From: Falsiroseomonas ponticola
Lineage (GTDB): Bacteria; Pseudomonadota; Alphaproteobacteria; Acetobacterales; Acetobacteraceae
Assembly: GCF_016805305.1 (NCBI RefSeq)
Contig: NZ_JAERQN010000001.1
Coordinates: 1,116,001-1,180,000 of the forward strand
Reading direction: 5' to 3'
DNA length: 64,000 bases
The notes under the pieces are model-generated. The model was not told the DNA's origin, did not search any database, and worked only from the letters and a program-made list of their open reading frames with translations. Positions 43,882 to 54,109 of this stretch are shown here, piece by piece (position 1 is the first letter of the stretch; every line of letters starts with the position of its first letter). The translations under genes were made by a program, and so were the position numbers.

Positions 43882-45408
43882 ATGGACCAGCTCCCCCTCA
43901 ACGCCGTGCCTGCGGCCGCGCCCGAAGGGGCCAGCGGTTCCGGCTGCCATGGCGGCCGGGAGACGCTGGAGAATGCGGCGCGCGCGGCCGGCAAGTCGGA
44001 GACGATGGACAAGCTGGCCGCGGATTACCCGCGCGGCCCGCATGACCAGCCGCAATCCATGTGCCCGGCCTTCGGGTCGCTGCGCGTGGGCCTGCGCATG
44101 CGGCGCACCGCGACGATCCTCTCGGGCAGCGCCTGCTGCGTCTATGGCCTGACCTTCACCAGCCATTTCTACGGCGCCCGCCGCACCGTGGGCTATGTGC
44201 CCTTCAACTCGGAAACGCTGGTCACCGGCAAGCTGTTCGAGGATATCCGGGACGCCGTCCACGCCACGGCGAAGCCGGAAGACTACGACGCGGTCGTCAT
44301 CATCAATCTCTGCGTGCCCACCGCCTCCGGCGTGCCGCTGGACCTGCTGCCGAAGCAGATCGACGGCGTCCGCATCATCGGCATCGATGTCCCGGGCTTC
44401 GGCGTGCCGACGCATGCGGAAGCGAAGGACGTGCTGGCCGGCGCCATGCTGCGCTATGCGCGGAACGAGGCCGAATCCGGCCCCGTCGCCCGCCCCCGCC
44501 AGATGGTGGATGGCGAACGCACCGTCGCCCTGATCGGCGAACTCTTTCCCGCGGACCCGATGGGCGTCGGCGCCATGCTGGCGCCGATGGGCCTGGCGCT
44601 GGCGCCGCAGACCCCGGCGCGCGAATGGCGCGACCTCTACGCCGCGCTGGATTGCGAAGTCGCCGCCGCGGTGCATCCCTTCTACACCGCCTCCATCCGT
44701 GAATTCCGCGCCGCAGGCCGCCCGGTGGTGGGATCCGGCCCGGTGGGGCTGGAGGGGACGGAAGCCTGGCTCGGCGCCATCGGCCGCGCCGCCGGCATCG
44801 CCGACAGCGTGGTGGACCTGGCGAAGCAGCGCGTGCTGCCCGCGATCCGCGCGGCGCTGGCGAATGCCCCCATCAAGGCGCGCGTCACCGTCTCCGGCTA
44901 CGAAGGCTCCGAACTGCTGGTCGCGCGCCTGCTGAGCGAGGCCGGCGCCGAGGTGCCCTATGTCGGCACCGCCTGCCCGCGCACGGAATGGAGCGAGGCG
45001 GACCGCCAGTGGCTCGAGGCCCGCGGCACGCATGTGCAGTACCGCGCGAGCCTGGAACAGGACGTCGCCGCCATGCGCGACGCGAAGCCGGATCTGGCCC
45101 TCGGCACCACGCCGCTGGTGCAGAAGGCGAAGGAGCTCGGCATCCCCGCGCTCTACTTCACCAACATGGTCTCCGCCCGTCCCCTCTTCGGCCCCGCCGG
45201 CGCCGGCTCCATGGCCGCCATCGTGGCCGCGCAGACCAAGGGGCGCGAACGCTTCTCCCGCATGGTCAGCTTCTTCGACGGCGTCGGCACGCCGGATGGC
45301 GCGGGCTACGGCTTCAAGGACAAGCCCGTCGATCCCCCCGGCTTCCGCGACCGGCAGCGCAAGCTGCGCGCGGCCAAGGCCAAGGCCGAAGAATCGGTGG
45401 GGACATAG
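43882..45408 (+). CDS. bchY: chlorophyllide reductase subunit Y
   Basis: A 508-residue NifD-like subunit that with BchZ reduces the C7-C8 bond of chlorophyllide a. Conserved cluster-binding Cys lie in '[20 protein letters not shown]' near residue 60, '[20 protein letters not shown]' near 85 and '[20 protein letters not shown]' near 150. It sits between bchX and bchZ with 4-bp gaps. Confidence 0.97.
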   Translation: MDQLPLNAVPAAAPEGASGSGCHGGRETLENAARAAGKSETMDKLAADYPRGPHDQPQSMCPAFGSLRVGLRMRRTATILSGSACCVYGLTFTSHFYGARRTVGYVPFNSETLVTGKLFEDIRDAVHATAKPEDYDAVVIINLCVPTASGVPLDLLPKQIDGVRIIGIDVPGFGVPTHAEAKDVLAGAMLRYARNEAESGPVARPRQMVDGERTVALIGELFPADPMGVGAMLAPMGLALAPQTPAREWRDLYAALDCEVAAAVHPFYTASIREFRAAGRPVVGSGPVGLEGTEAWLGAIGRAAGIADSVVDLAKQRVLPAIRAALANAPIKARVTVSGYEGSELLVARLLSEAGAEVPYVGTACPRTEWSEADRQWLEARGTHVQYRASLEQDVAAMRDAKPDLALGTTPLVQKAKELGIPALYFTNMVSARPLFGPAGAGSMAAIVAAQTKGRERFSRMVSFFDGVGTPDGAGYGFKDKPVDPPGFRDRQRKLRAAKAKAEESVGT

Positions 45409-45412
45409 CTCC

Positions 45413-46924
45413 ATGTTGGTCCTCGATCACGATCGTGCCGGTGGCTATTGGGGGGCGATCTACGCCTTCTCCGCCGTGCGCGGCCTGCGCGTCGTCATCG
45501 ACGGGCCCGTAGGGTGCGAGAACCTGCCGGTCACGGCGGTGCTGCACTACACGGATGCGCTGCCGCCGCATGAGCTGCCGATCGTGGTCACGGGCCTCGA
45601 CGAGGACAGCCTCAGCAAGAACGGCACCGAGGATTCCATGCGCCGCGCCGCCGCGACGCAGGACCCCGACCTTCCCGCCGTCGTCGTCACCGGCTCGATC
45701 GCGGAGATGATCGGCGGCGGCGTGACGCCGCAGGGCAGCAATCTGCAGCGCTTCATCTGCCGCACGATCGATGAGGATCAGTGGCAGGCCGCCGACCGCG
45801 CCATCATGTGGCTCTGGACCGAATTCGGCGCCCGCGGCCGCAAGATGCGCGCGCGCAACGCCAAGCTCGGCCCGAAGCCGCGCGTCAACCTGATCGGCCC
45901 GATCTACGGCACCTTCAACATGCCGTCCGACCTGGCGGAGATGCGGCGCCTGGTGGAGGGCATCGGCTGCGAGGTCAACCTGGTCTTCCCGCTCGGCAGC
46001 CATGTCGATGACATCGCGAAGCTGCCCGATGCCGACGTCAACATCTGCCTCTACCGCGAATTCGGCCAGAAGCTGTGCGAGGAGCTGGAACGCCCCTGGC
46101 TGCGCGCGCCGATCGGCCTTTTCGCGACGACCAACTTCCTCCGCAAGCTCGGTGAGCTGACGGGTCTCGACCCCGAGCCCTTCATCGAGCGGGAGAAGCA
46201 CACCACCATCAAGCCGATCTGGGACCTCTGGCGCAGCGTCACGCAGGATTTCTACGCCAGCGCGAGCTTCGCCGTGGTGGCGACGGATACCTATGCCCGC
46301 GGCCTGCAGCGTTTCCTCGGCGAGGAGATGGGCGTGCCCTGCGCCTTCGCCTTCAGCCGCAAGGCCGGCGAGAAGCCGGACAACGCCGCGGTGCGCGACG
46401 CCATGAAGAAGAACCCGCCGCTGGTCCTCTTCGGCAGCTTCAACGAACGGATGTACGCGGCGGAGCTGAAGAGCCGCGCCGCCTACATCCCCGCTTCCTT
46501 CCCTGGGGCGATCATCCGTCGCGCCACCGGCACGCCCTTCATGGGCTATGCGGGCGCGACCTACATCATCCAGGAATACTGCAACGCGTTGTTCGACGCG
46601 CTCTTCCACATCCTGCCCCTCGGCACCGACCTCGATCGCGTGGAACCCACGCCGGTCAGGAAGGCGGAGCCCTGGGATGACGATGCGGTGGCGCTGCTCG
46701 ACGCGCATGTGGATGCCGCGCCCTTCCTGCTTCGCATCTCCGCCTCCAAGCGGCTGCGCGAACAGGTGGAACGCGCGGCGCGCGAGGCTGGGGAGCCGCG
46801 CATCGTGAGAGGCCGCGTGCTGGCAACGCTGGGGGAGGCACCCGTGCCTCCGCCAGGCGCCGGCGCCGGGAACAATGCCGCCGGCAATCCCGCCGCGGCC
46901 CCTGTTGCGGAGGGCGTCGGATGA
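45413..46924 (+). CDS. bchZ: chlorophyllide reductase subunit Z
   Basis: A 503-residue NifK-like subunit with the conserved start '[19 protein letters not shown]', '[19 protein letters not shown]' (cluster Cys near residue 35) and '[20 protein letters not shown]'. It ends in an Ala/Pro-rich tail. The 163 bp between its stop and pufB hold no recognisable pufQ; they probably carry a puf promoter and leader. Confidence 0.97.
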   Translation: MLVLDHDRAGGYWGAIYAFSAVRGLRVVIDGPVGCENLPVTAVLHYTDALPPHELPIVVTGLDEDSLSKNGTEDSMRRAAATQDPDLPAVVVTGSIAEMIGGGVTPQGSNLQRFICRTIDEDQWQAADRAIMWLWTEFGARGRKMRARNAKLGPKPRVNLIGPIYGTFNMPSDLAEMRRLVEGIGCEVNLVFPLGSHVDDIAKLPDADVNICLYREFGQKLCEELERPWLRAPIGLFATTNFLRKLGELTGLDPEPFIEREKHTTIKPIWDLWRSVTQDFYASASFAVVATDTYARGLQRFLGEEMGVPCAFAFSRKAGEKPDNAAVRDAMKKNPPLVLFGSFNERMYAAELKSRAAYIPASFPGAIIRRATGTPFMGYAGATYIIQEYCNALFDALFHILPLGTDLDRVEPTPVRKAEPWDDDAVALLDAHVDAAPFLLRISASKRLREQVERAAREAGEPRIVRGRVLATLGEAPVPPPGAGAGNNAAGNPAAAPVAEGVG

Positions 46925-47087
46925 CGATGCCCCTGCGTCCTTCCGATCCCGTCGTCCCCAACCCAGCGACCGCTTTCGTCGTCGGTACCAGGACCTCGGG
47001 TCGGCCATGGCGGTTTCCCGCCACGCCGTACCCTGCCGCGCGGGCAAAGCGCGGTAACGGCCGAAAGGCAAGTTGGAGGTCATCATC

Positions 47088-47267
47088 ATGGCCGAAGGTT
47101 CAAGGACCGGCCTGACCGAAGGCGAAGCGCGAGAGATCCACCGCCTGCTCATCCAGGGCTGGGCGTTCTCCGTCTTCGCGTCGATGGGCGCGCATATTCT
47201 GACGTGGCTGTGGCGGCCGTTGGTTTACGGCAACTCCGTGGTCCCGCCGGATTGGCGCTTCTTCTGA
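47088..47267 (+). CDS. pufB: light-harvesting 1 beta chain
   Basis: A 59-residue LH1 beta polypeptide: polar start 'GLTEGEAREIHRLLIQGW' with conserved His18, one membrane helix with the bacteriochlorophyll ligand His36 in 'ASMGAHILTWLWRPLVYG', and a short Pro-rich end. The ATG at 47088 follows TTGGAGGT. A 65-bp gap with AAGGAGAG leads to pufA. Confidence 0.97.
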   Translation: MAEGSRTGLTEGEAREIHRLLIQGWAFSVFASMGAHILTWLWRPLVYGNSVVPPDWRFF

Positions 47268-47332
47268 GGCTGAGCCGGGCCACCGGCTGAGGCCGAAGGC
47301 CCGGACACGACGAAACGAAGGAGAGAAGATCC

Positions 47333-47512
47333 ATGCATAAGATCTGGATGGTGGTTGATCCCCGCCGGTCGCTGTTCCTGGCGATGGTCGCGGTGCTCGC
47401 GGTCGCGGCGCTGCTGCACATCGTCGTGCTCAGCTCGCCCCGCTACTGCGACCACTGGGGCTGGTGCGCCACGAGCCCGACCTTCACCCCGGGGCAACCC
47501 GTGGGGCGATAG
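47333..47512 (+). CDS. pufA: light-harvesting 1 alpha chain
   Basis: A 59-residue LH1 alpha polypeptide, found by position and translation. It begins 'MHKIWMVVDPRRSLFLAMVA', has the bacteriochlorophyll ligand His29 in 'AALLHIVVLSS', and a C-terminal extramembrane tail. The tail is unusual: 'RYCDHWGWCATSPTFTPG' has Cys39 and Cys45 where alpha chains normally have 'RFNW'-type residues without Cys. Ribosome site AGGAGAG is 9-15 nt upstream. It is followed by the puf intercistronic hairpins. Confidence 0.96.
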   Translation: MHKIWMVVDPRRSLFLAMVAVLAVAALLHIVVLSSPRYCDHWGWCATSPTFTPGQPVGR

Positions 47513-47526
47513 GCGGATCGCGCCAG

Positions 47527-47613
47527 TGTCGCTCCGCGACAGCGGGCGTGGCAAGCACAGCGGGCTTCGCCCGCTGTCGAGGACGGCACGGCACGGCGGG
47601 CACTCGTCCCGCC
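47527..47613 (+). other. pufA-pufL intercistronic hairpins
   Basis: Three hairpins lie in the 120-bp gap: TGTCGC/GCGACA (47527-47541), a perfect 9-bp stem ACAGCGGGC/GCCCGCTGT with a TTC loop (47557-47577), and GGCGGG/CCCGCC (47595-47613). In Rhodobacter, structures here protect the pufBA part of the mRNA from 3' decay, raising LH1 over RC protein. The same role is inferred here. Confidence 0.75.
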
Positions 47614-47632
47614 CTGATGGGAGCGTCAAGCG

Positions 47633-48457
47633 ATGGCGATGCTGACTTTTGAGCGGAAATATCGCGTCCGCGGGGGCACCCTGGTGGGCGGTGACCTGTT
47701 CGACTTCTGGATAGGGCCGTTCTGGATCGGCTTCTTCGGGATCACCACGGCCTTCTTCACCTTCATCGGTGTGGGGCTGATCCTGATGGGGGCGTCGATC
47801 CAGGGGACCTTCAACCCATGGCTCATCAACATCCCGCCGCCCGACCTGGCCTATGGCCTGCGCCTGGCGCCGATGCGGGAAGGTGGGCTGTGGCAGGCGA
47901 TCACCGTCTGCGCGTGCGGGGCCTTCGTGTCCTGGGCGCTGCGCCAGGCGGAGATCTCCCGCAAGCTCGGTATGGGCTACCACATCCCGATCGCCTACGG
48001 CGTCGCGGTGTTCGCCTATATCACCCTCGTCGTCTTCCGGCCGATCCTGATGGGCGCCTGGGGCCATGGCTTCCCCTACGGCATCTGGTCGCACCTCGAT
48101 TGGGTGTCGAACGTCGGCTACCAGCACCTGCATTTCCACTACAACCCCGCGCACATGCTGGCCGTGACCTTCTTCTTCACGACCGTCCTGGCGCTGTCGA
48201 TGCATGGTGGCCTGGTGCTGTCCGCGCTGAACCCGCCGAAGGGCGAGCCGGTGAAGACGGCGGAGCATGAGAACACCTACTTCCGCGACCTGATCGGCTA
48301 TTCCATCGGCACGCTGGGCATCCATCGCCTCGGCCTGTTCCTGGCGCTCTCCGCCGGGTTCTGGAGCGCGGTCTGCATCGTCATCAGCGGGCCCTTCTGG
48401 ACGCGTGGCTGGCCCGAATGGTGGGGCTGGTGGCTCAACATGCCGATCTGGAAGTGA
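47633..48457 (+). CDS. pufL: photosynthetic reaction centre L subunit
   Basis: The 274-residue L subunit with five membrane helices. Ligand residues are all present (numbering includes Met1): His154 (accessory bacteriochlorophyll), His174 (special pair), His191 and His231 (non-heme Fe), with His169 next to the special pair. Opening '[19 protein letters not shown]' is typical. ATG 47633 follows GGGAG; an ATG at 47639 is two codons later. Confidence 0.99.
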   Translation: MAMLTFERKYRVRGGTLVGGDLFDFWIGPFWIGFFGITTAFFTFIGVGLILMGASIQGTFNPWLINIPPPDLAYGLRLAPMREGGLWQAITVCACGAFVSWALRQAEISRKLGMGYHIPIAYGVAVFAYITLVVFRPILMGAWGHGFPYGIWSHLDWVSNVGYQHLHFHYNPAHMLAVTFFFTTVLALSMHGGLVLSALNPPKGEPVKTAEHENTYFRDLIGYSIGTLGIHRLGLFLALSAGFWSAVCIVISGPFWTRGWPEWWGWWLNMPIWK

Positions 48458-48475
48458 GGCGAGGAGGAAACAGCC

Positions 48476-49456
48476 ATGCCCGAATATCAGAACCTCTTCA
48501 CCCGGGTGCAGGTCAGGGGTCCCACCCCTTACCCCGGCGTCCCGCTTCCCCGCGGCGACGTGCCGCGGGAAGGCGGCTCCCGCAACGTCACCCTCTTCGG
48601 CTATTTCGGTGACGCGCAGGTCGGCCCGATCTATCTCGGCCAGCTCGGCATCCTGTCGATCTTCTTCGGCTTCATCGCCTTCGAGATCATCGGCCTGAAC
48701 ATGCTGGCCTCCGTGAACTGGAACATCGGCCAGTTCATCCGGCAGTTGTTCTGGCTGGCGCTCGAACCGCCGCCGGCCCAGTACGGCCTGCGCATGCCGC
48801 CGCTGCGCGAAGGCGGCTGGTGGCTCGTCGCCGGCTTCTTCCTGACGCTGTCCATCCTGCTCTGGTGGGCGCGCACCTATCGCCGCGCACGGCAGCTCGG
48901 CATGGGCACGCATGTCGCCTGGGCCTTCATGGCCGCGATCTGGCTCTACCTGGTGCTGGGCTTCATCCGCCCGATCCTGATGGGCTCCTGGAGCGAGGCG
49001 GTGCCCTTCGGCATCTTCCCGCACCTCGACTGGACCGCCGCCTTCTCGATCCGCTACGGGAACCTCTTCTACAACCCGTTCCACGCGCTCTCGATCGTCT
49101 TCCTCTACGGCTCCACGCTGCTCTTCGCGATGCATGGCGCCACGATCCTGGCGCTCGGCCGCTACGGCGGCGAACGAGAGATCGAGCTGGTGCTGGACCG
49201 CGGCACCGCGGCTGAACGCGGTGGCCTGTTCTGGCGCTGGTGCATGGGCTTCAACGCCAGCTTCGAAAGCATCCACCGCTGGGCCTGGTGGTTCGCCGTC
49301 CTCTGCCCCATCACGGGCGGCATCGGCATCCTCCTGACCGGGACGGTCGTCGACAACTGGTACCTCTGGGCCGTCGATCGGCATTTCGCACCGTCCTATC
49401 CCGCCCTCTGGGCACCGGTGGCCGATCCCGCAGCCCTGCAAGGAGCCCCGCGATGA
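48476..49456 (+). CDS. pufM: photosynthetic reaction centre M subunit
   Basis: The 326-residue M subunit. Key residues are present: His183 and His203 (bacteriochlorophyll ligands), His220, Glu235 and His267 (Fe ligands), and Tyr211 at the place of Rhodobacter Tyr210. The final segment '[20 protein letters not shown]' extends past helix E, as is usual in RCs that bind a PufC cytochrome. It overlaps pufC (ATGA). Confidence 0.99.
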   Translation: MPEYQNLFTRVQVRGPTPYPGVPLPRGDVPREGGSRNVTLFGYFGDAQVGPIYLGQLGILSIFFGFIAFEIIGLNMLASVNWNIGQFIRQLFWLALEPPPAQYGLRMPPLREGGWWLVAGFFLTLSILLWWARTYRRARQLGMGTHVAWAFMAAIWLYLVLGFIRPILMGSWSEAVPFGIFPHLDWTAAFSIRYGNLFYNPFHALSIVFLYGSTLLFAMHGATILALGRYGGEREIELVLDRGTAAERGGLFWRWCMGFNASFESIHRWAWWFAVLCPITGGIGILLTGTVVDNWYLWAVDRHFAPSYPALWAPVADPAALQGAPR

Positions 49457-50520
49457 GGTTCTCCACCCAGGTCCTGCTCGGCGTCGCCGGGCTGGTCGTG
49501 GCCGGCGTGCTGCTGCTGAGCTTCGAGCGGCCGCCGGTACGCAGCACGCAGATCGGCTTCCGCGGCGTCGCGATGCAGGATCTGAACAATCCCCGCACCC
49601 TGGCGGTGCGGGTCGCGGCCAACCGCCTGCCGGAAGTGCCGGACGCCGCCGACGCCGATGGACCCAAGGCATCCGAGACGTTCGAGAACGTCCAGGTGCT
49701 GGGCGAACTCAGCGCCGCGCAGTTCGGCCGCATCATGCAGGCGATGACCGAATGGATCGCGCCGGCGCAGGGCTGCACCTACTGCCACAACCCCGAGAAC
49801 ATGGCCTCCGACGAGGTCTATACGAAGGTCGTGGCGCGCCGGATGCTGCAGATGACGCGGCGCATCAACACGGACTGGTCGGCCCATGTCGGCCAGGTCG
49901 GCGTCACCTGCTACACCTGCCACCGCGGCCAGCCCGTGCCGGCCGAGGTGTGGGCCACCGCGGTCCTCCCGCATAACGGCCTGCAGGCGGCGCGCGGCCA
50001 GAACCACCCCGCGCCGGTCGCCAATGACAGCTCGCTGCCCGGCGATCCCTTCACGCCCTTCCTGCTGCAGGCGAACGAGATTCGCGTGATCAGCAACTCC
50101 TCCCTGCCTGGCCGCAATCCGGCCAACACCATGCAGGCGGAGTGGACCTACTCGCTCATGATGTCGATGAGCGAAGGGCTCGGCGTGAACTGCACGCACT
50201 GCCACAACAGCCGTTCCTTCGGGAACTGGGAAACCAGCCCGCCCGCGCGGCTCACGGCATGGCATGGCATCCGCATGGTGCGGGACATCAACACCGCCTA
50301 CATCGTGCCGCTGACGCCCCTCTGGGCCGCCAACCCGCGCGGACCGGCCGATGGCCCGCATGGCGCGCGCCTGGGCCCGGGCGGGGACGCGCTGAAAGTG
50401 AACTGCGCCACCTGCCACCAGGGTGCGAACCGTCCCTTCTACGGGGCCCGCATGCTGGACGGCTATCCGGAACTGCGCCTCATCAGCGCGGGCCCGGCCA
50501 GGGCGGCTTCCGCCGAATGA
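49453..50520 (+). CDS. pufC: reaction-centre tetraheme cytochrome c subunit
   Basis: The 355-residue cytochrome that re-reduces the special pair from the periplasm. Four heme sites are visible: C-T-Y-C-H and C-Y-T-C-H in the first half, C-T-H-C-H and C-A-T-C-H in the second. The N-terminus is one hydrophobic segment ('[20 protein letters not shown]') with no lipobox Cys, so it is probably held by an uncleaved helix instead of lipid. Start 49453 overlaps pufM. Confidence 0.97.
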   Translation: MRFSTQVLLGVAGLVVAGVLLLSFERPPVRSTQIGFRGVAMQDLNNPRTLAVRVAANRLPEVPDAADADGPKASETFENVQVLGELSAAQFGRIMQAMTEWIAPAQGCTYCHNPENMASDEVYTKVVARRMLQMTRRINTDWSAHVGQVGVTCYTCHRGQPVPAEVWATAVLPHNGLQAARGQNHPAPVANDSSLPGDPFTPFLLQANEIRVISNSSLPGRNPANTMQAEWTYSLMMSMSEGLGVNCTHCHNSRSFGNWETSPPARLTAWHGIRMVRDINTAYIVPLTPLWAANPRGPADGPHGARLGPGGDALKVNCATCHQGANRPFYGARMLDGYPELRLISAGPARAASAE

Positions 50521-50572
50521 CCGGCGCGGCGCCCGGCCGCGCTGGCCGGGCGCCGGACCGGCGCCATCGCAA

Positions 50573-50609
50573 CCGCGGCCGGCCCCCCTTCCCGGGGGGC
50601 CGGCCGCGG
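50573..50609 (+). terminator. strong hairpin ending the puf operon
   Basis: A perfect 16-bp GC stem (50573-50588 with 50594-50609) and a 5-nt TTCCC loop, 52 bp after pufC. Only a short CTTTCC follows, so it may act as a terminator or as a 3' barrier to RNA decay. Confidence 0.75.
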
Positions 50610-50649
50610 CGCTTTCCGGGCCATCGGCCGATGGGGCATATCCAGGCCG

Positions 50650-51087
50650 ATGACCGAACTCCTCGCCCTGCTCGGGCTCTTCGCCTCCGCCTTCGGCGCG
50701 GCCAGCCTGCTGCCCCTGCAATCCGAACCCGTGCTGGTCGGCCTGCTGCTGCTGGGGGAGACACCCCCCTGGCTGCTGGTGCTGGTCGCCAGCATCGGCA
50801 ACACGCTCGGCGCCGCGCTCAACTGGTGGCTCGGCCGCCAGGTGGACCGCTTCCGCGACCGGCGCTGGTTCCCCGTGCCCCCGCAGGCGCTGGACCGCGC
50901 CACGGGCTGGTATCACCGCTGGGGCCGATGGTCCCTGCTGCTGAGCTGGGCGCCGATCATCGGCGATCCGCTGACGCTGGTGGCCGGCGTGCTGAAGGAA
51001 CCGATCGGCACCTTCCTGCTGCTGGTCGCCATCGCCAAGACCGGCCGCTACGTCGTCCTCGCCTGGGCGACGCTGAGCCTCGCCTGA
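50650..51087 (+). CDS. YqaA/DedA-like small membrane protein
   Basis: A 145-residue protein with about four helices. 'SLLPLQSEPVLVGLLLLGE', 'VASIGNTLGAALNWWLGRQV' and 'WSLLLSWAPIIGDPLTLVAG' match the YqaA branch of the SNARE-associated/DedA family. Members are thought to act in membrane lipid or ion handling; the exact job is unknown. It starts after the puf terminator and is 22 bp before crtI, so the two are likely one transcript. Confidence 0.8.
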   Translation: MTELLALLGLFASAFGAASLLPLQSEPVLVGLLLLGETPPWLLVLVASIGNTLGAALNWWLGRQVDRFRDRRWFPVPPQALDRATGWYHRWGRWSLLLSWAPIIGDPLTLVAGVLKEPIGTFLLLVAIAKTGRYVVLAWATLSLA

Positions 51088-51109
51088 AACCCCGCCAGGA
51101 CAAGCACCC

Positions 51110-52636
51110 ATGATGGACGGCATCGCCTTCCACGCCGATCCGCGGCCCCATGCCATCGTCATCGGCTCCGGCTTCGGCGGCCTCGCCGCCGCCATCCGCC
51201 TCGGCGCGCGCGGCTGGCGCGTGACGGTGCTGGAGAAGCTGGATGCCCCCGGCGGCCGCGCCTATGTCTACCGGCAGGACGGCTTCACCTTCGATGCCGG
51301 CCCCACCATCATCACCGCGCCCTACCTGCTGGAGGAGCTCTGGACGCTGTGCGGCCGCCGCATGGCGGACGACCTCGACCTCCGCGCGATGAACCCCTTC
51401 TATCAGATCCGCTTCGACGACGGCACGGTGATGAACTGCTCCGCCGACCTCGACGCCACGCGCGCCGAGATCGCGCGCATCGCGCCGGAGGACCTGCCGG
51501 GCTTCGAGCGTTTCATCGCCGTCAGCGAACGCATCTTCGACGTGGCCTTCGCCAAGCTGGCCGACCAGCCCTTCCACCAGCTCTCGACGCTGCTGGCCGC
51601 GGTGCCGGACATGATGAAGCTCGGCGGCTGGCGCACCGTCTATGGCAAGGTCAGCGACTACTTCACCAACGACAAGCTCCGCATCGCCTTCAGCTTCCAT
51701 CCGCTGCTGATTGGCGGCAACCCGCTGACGACGACGGCCTATTACTGCCTGATCGCCCATCTCGAACGCCTGCATGGCGTGCACTACGCCATGGGTGGCA
51801 TGGGCGCGGTGGTGAATGGCCTGGCCGGGCTGATCGATGGCCAGGGCGGCCGCTTCCGCTTCAATGCGGAGGTCGAGCAGATCACCGTCAAGGACGGCAA
51901 GGCCACAGGCGTGCGCCTGCGCGGTGGCGAACACCTGGCCGCCGATGTCGTCGTCTCCAACGCCGATGTCGGCTGGACCTATTCGAAGCTGCTGAGCGAG
52001 CATCCGCGCAAGCGATGGACCGACGCCAAGGTCGCGCGCACGCGCTACTCCATGTCGCTCTTCGTCTGGTATTTCGGCACCAACCGCCGCTTCGACGATG
52101 TCTATCACCACACCATGGTGCTCGGCCCGCGCTACCGCGAATTGCTGGCGGACATCTTCAAGCGGAAGAAGCTGGCGAAGGACTTCTCCCTGTACCTGCA
52201 CCGGCCCACGGCGACGGACCCCTCCCTCGCGCCGCCGGGCTGCGACAGCTTCTATGTCCTCTCCCCCGTGCCGCATCTCGGCAGCGGCACGGATTGGGCG
52301 CAGCAGGCGGAACCCTATCGCGCCGCCATCCAGCAGCGGCTTGAATCCACGGTCCTGCCCGGCCTCGGCGATTCCATCGTCACCTCCCGCCTGCTGACAC
52401 CGCAGGATTTCCGCGACCGGCTGCTCTCCGTGAACGGCGCCGCCTTCTCGCTGGAGCCGCAGCTCTTCCAATCCGCCTGGTTCCGCCCGCACAATGTCAG
52501 CGAGGAAGTCGGCGGCCTCTTCCTGGTCGGTGCCGGCACCCATCCTGGCGCCGGCGTGCCCGGCGTGGTCAGCAGCGCGAAGATCCTCGACCAGGTCGTG
52601 CCGCATGGCGCGACCCTGGCCCGGGCTACCGCGTAG
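51110..52636 (+). CDS. crtI: phytoene desaturase
   Basis: CrtI introduces double bonds into phytoene to give neurosporene or lycopene. The 508-residue FAD enzyme has 'AIVIGSGFGGLAAAIRLGAR' at the N-terminus, 'PGGRAYVYRQDGFTFDAGPT' next, and the C-terminal bacterial desaturase signature 'GLFLVGAGTHPGAGVPGVV'. It ends in an 11-bp tail-to-tail overlap with crtD. No PpsR-type site is seen in the 22-bp gap upstream. Confidence 0.95.
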   Translation: MMDGIAFHADPRPHAIVIGSGFGGLAAAIRLGARGWRVTVLEKLDAPGGRAYVYRQDGFTFDAGPTIITAPYLLEELWTLCGRRMADDLDLRAMNPFYQIRFDDGTVMNCSADLDATRAEIARIAPEDLPGFERFIAVSERIFDVAFAKLADQPFHQLSTLLAAVPDMMKLGGWRTVYGKVSDYFTNDKLRIAFSFHPLLIGGNPLTTTAYYCLIAHLERLHGVHYAMGGMGAVVNGLAGLIDGQGGRFRFNAEVEQITVKDGKATGVRLRGGEHLAADVVVSNADVGWTYSKLLSEHPRKRWTDAKVARTRYSMSLFVWYFGTNRRFDDVYHHTMVLGPRYRELLADIFKRKKLAKDFSLYLHRPTATDPSLAPPGCDSFYVLSPVPHLGSGTDWAQQAEPYRAAIQQRLESTVLPGLGDSIVTSRLLTPQDFRDRLLSVNGAAFSLEPQLFQSAWFRPHNVSEEVGGLFLVGAGTHPGAGVPGVVSSAKILDQVVPHGATLARATA

Positions 52637-54104
52637 CGCTGTCCTCCAGCAGCTTCGCCGCCGCGAGGCGCCCGGACATCGCCGCCATCGGGATGCCCGG
52701 GCCCGGATGCACCGACCCGCCCGCGAGGTAGAGCCCCTTCACGCCGCCCGTCGCGCCAGGCCGCGCGAAGGTGCCCGTGGCGCCATGGCTCGCCCGCCCA
52801 TACAGCGCGCCCCCCGTGCCCGGGAATAACTGGTGGAAACCCGCGGGCGTCGTCGTGACGCGCTCGCCCTGCCCGATCTCGAGCCCGCAATCGCGCATGA
52901 GGTCGAGGCTGCGCCGCTCGATATCCCGCAGCACCACCGGATCGGGCTCGCCGCGGTCGCCATCGGCCGGCGCGTTCACCAGCAGCAGCATGCGTTCCGC
53001 CGCGCCCTCCGGCAGATCGCCATGCCCGCGATCCTGCGCGCAGAGATAGACGGTCGGCGCCGCCGTCACCTGGCGGCGGCGGAAGACGGCATCGAATTCG
53101 TCGGCGTAGTCCTCGGCGAAGAAGACGTTGTGGTGCATCAGCGGAAAGCCGCGGGTCGGCGCCTTCACGCACCAGGTGATGGCGGAAAGCGACCGCGCCG
53201 CGCGGGGCGTGTCCCGCAGCCCGCGCCGCGCGCGTTCGCCGAGCAGCCCCTGGCCGAGCGCCGCCACATCGCCGTTGAAGACCACGGCATCGGCCTCGAT
53301 GCGCTCGCCATCCATCAGCCGCACGCCGATGACGCGCCCGCCCTCCACGATGATCTCCGCCGCCTCCGCGCCGAAGCGGAAGCGCGCACCCTGGCTTTCC
53401 GCCAGGTCGCGGATCGCCTCCGCCACGCGCTTCATCCCGCCCTTCACCAGCCAGACGCCGTCCTGCTCCACATGCGCCACCAGCATCAGCGTCGCCGGCG
53501 CCAGGAAGGGGGAGCAGCCGCAATAGGTGGCGTAGCGCCCGAAGAGCTGCCGCAGCCGCGGATCGCTGAAATACGTCCCGAGCGCCTGCCACAGCGTCGC
53601 CCAGGGCATGGTCCGCCACAGCGCATCGATCCGCGAAAGCCCGACCCGCCGCACCAGTTCCAGCGGGGATGGCCGCTGCCCCGCGATGAAGCTTCTCTCC
53701 AGTGTCGCGAAGATGTCGGCGCTGCGGACGACGAAGTCCCGGTAGCCGCGTGCATCGGCCGCGCCCGCAAACTCCCCGATCGCCTCCGCGCTGCGATCCA
53801 CATCGGCGAAGAGGTCGAGCCGCCCGCCCTTGCGCCAGGCATGCCGCGCCAGCGTCTCCGCCGCGTGCAGCTCCAGAAAATCCTCGATCCGCCGCCCGCA
53901 ATCCTCGAAGAGACCCGAGAAGATCCAGCGCATGGTGAAGACGGTGGGGCCGCCATCGATGCCGGCGCCGTCCACCATCACGTGCCGCGCCTTGCCGCCC
54001 GCGCTCGCCGCGCGGTCCAGCACCGTCACCTCCGCGCCGCGCCGCGCCAGGTCGGTGGCCGCGGCCAGCCCGCCCATGCCCGCGCCAATCACCACCACGC
54101 GCAT
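52626..54104 (-). CDS. crtD: CrtD-type carotenoid 3,4-desaturase
   Basis: A 492-residue FAD desaturase paralogous to CrtI, with 'RVVVIGAGMGGLAAATDLAR', 'DRAASAGGKARHVMVDGAGI' and C-terminal 'GLYLAGGSVHPGPGIPMAAM', the CrtD-like form of the signature. CrtD makes 3,4 double bonds in hydroxylated or methoxylated carotenoids. The ATG at 54104 starts the FAD motif; the frame is open far upstream but only across other genes. It follows a membrane-protein gene by 5 bp. Confidence 0.9.
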   Translation of the reverse strand: MRVVVIGAGMGGLAAATDLARRGAEVTVLDRAASAGGKARHVMVDGAGIDGGPTVFTMRWIFSGLFEDCGRRIEDFLELHAAETLARHAWRKGGRLDLFADVDRSAEAIGEFAGAADARGYRDFVVRSADIFATLERSFIAGQRPSPLELVRRVGLSRIDALWRTMPWATLWQALGTYFSDPRLRQLFGRYATYCGCSPFLAPATLMLVAHVEQDGVWLVKGGMKRVAEAIRDLAESQGARFRFGAEAAEIIVEGGRVIGVRLMDGERIEADAVVFNGDVAALGQGLLGERARRGLRDTPRAARSLSAITWCVKAPTRGFPLMHHNVFFAEDYADEFDAVFRRRQVTAAPTVYLCAQDRGHGDLPEGAAERMLLLVNAPADGDRGEPDPVVLRDIERRSLDLMRDCGLEIGQGERVTTTPAGFHQLFPGTGGALYGRASHGATGTFARPGATGGVKGLYLAGGSVHPGPGIPMAAMSGRLAAAKLLEDSATR

Positions 54105-54109
54105 GGGAA

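Noticed and set aside
46921..47115. A 64-residue open frame between bchZ and pufB as a possible pufQ
   Set aside because: It is Pro/Arg-rich with no membrane helix, overlaps the pufB start and does not resemble PufQ.
51110..54104. crtI and crtD as a C30 (diapocarotenoid) desaturase/oxidase pair
   Set aside because: crtE and crtF are present and point to C40 acyclic carotenoids of the spirilloxanthin type, so the C40 reading is preferred. A C30 pathway cannot be fully excluded from sequence alone.
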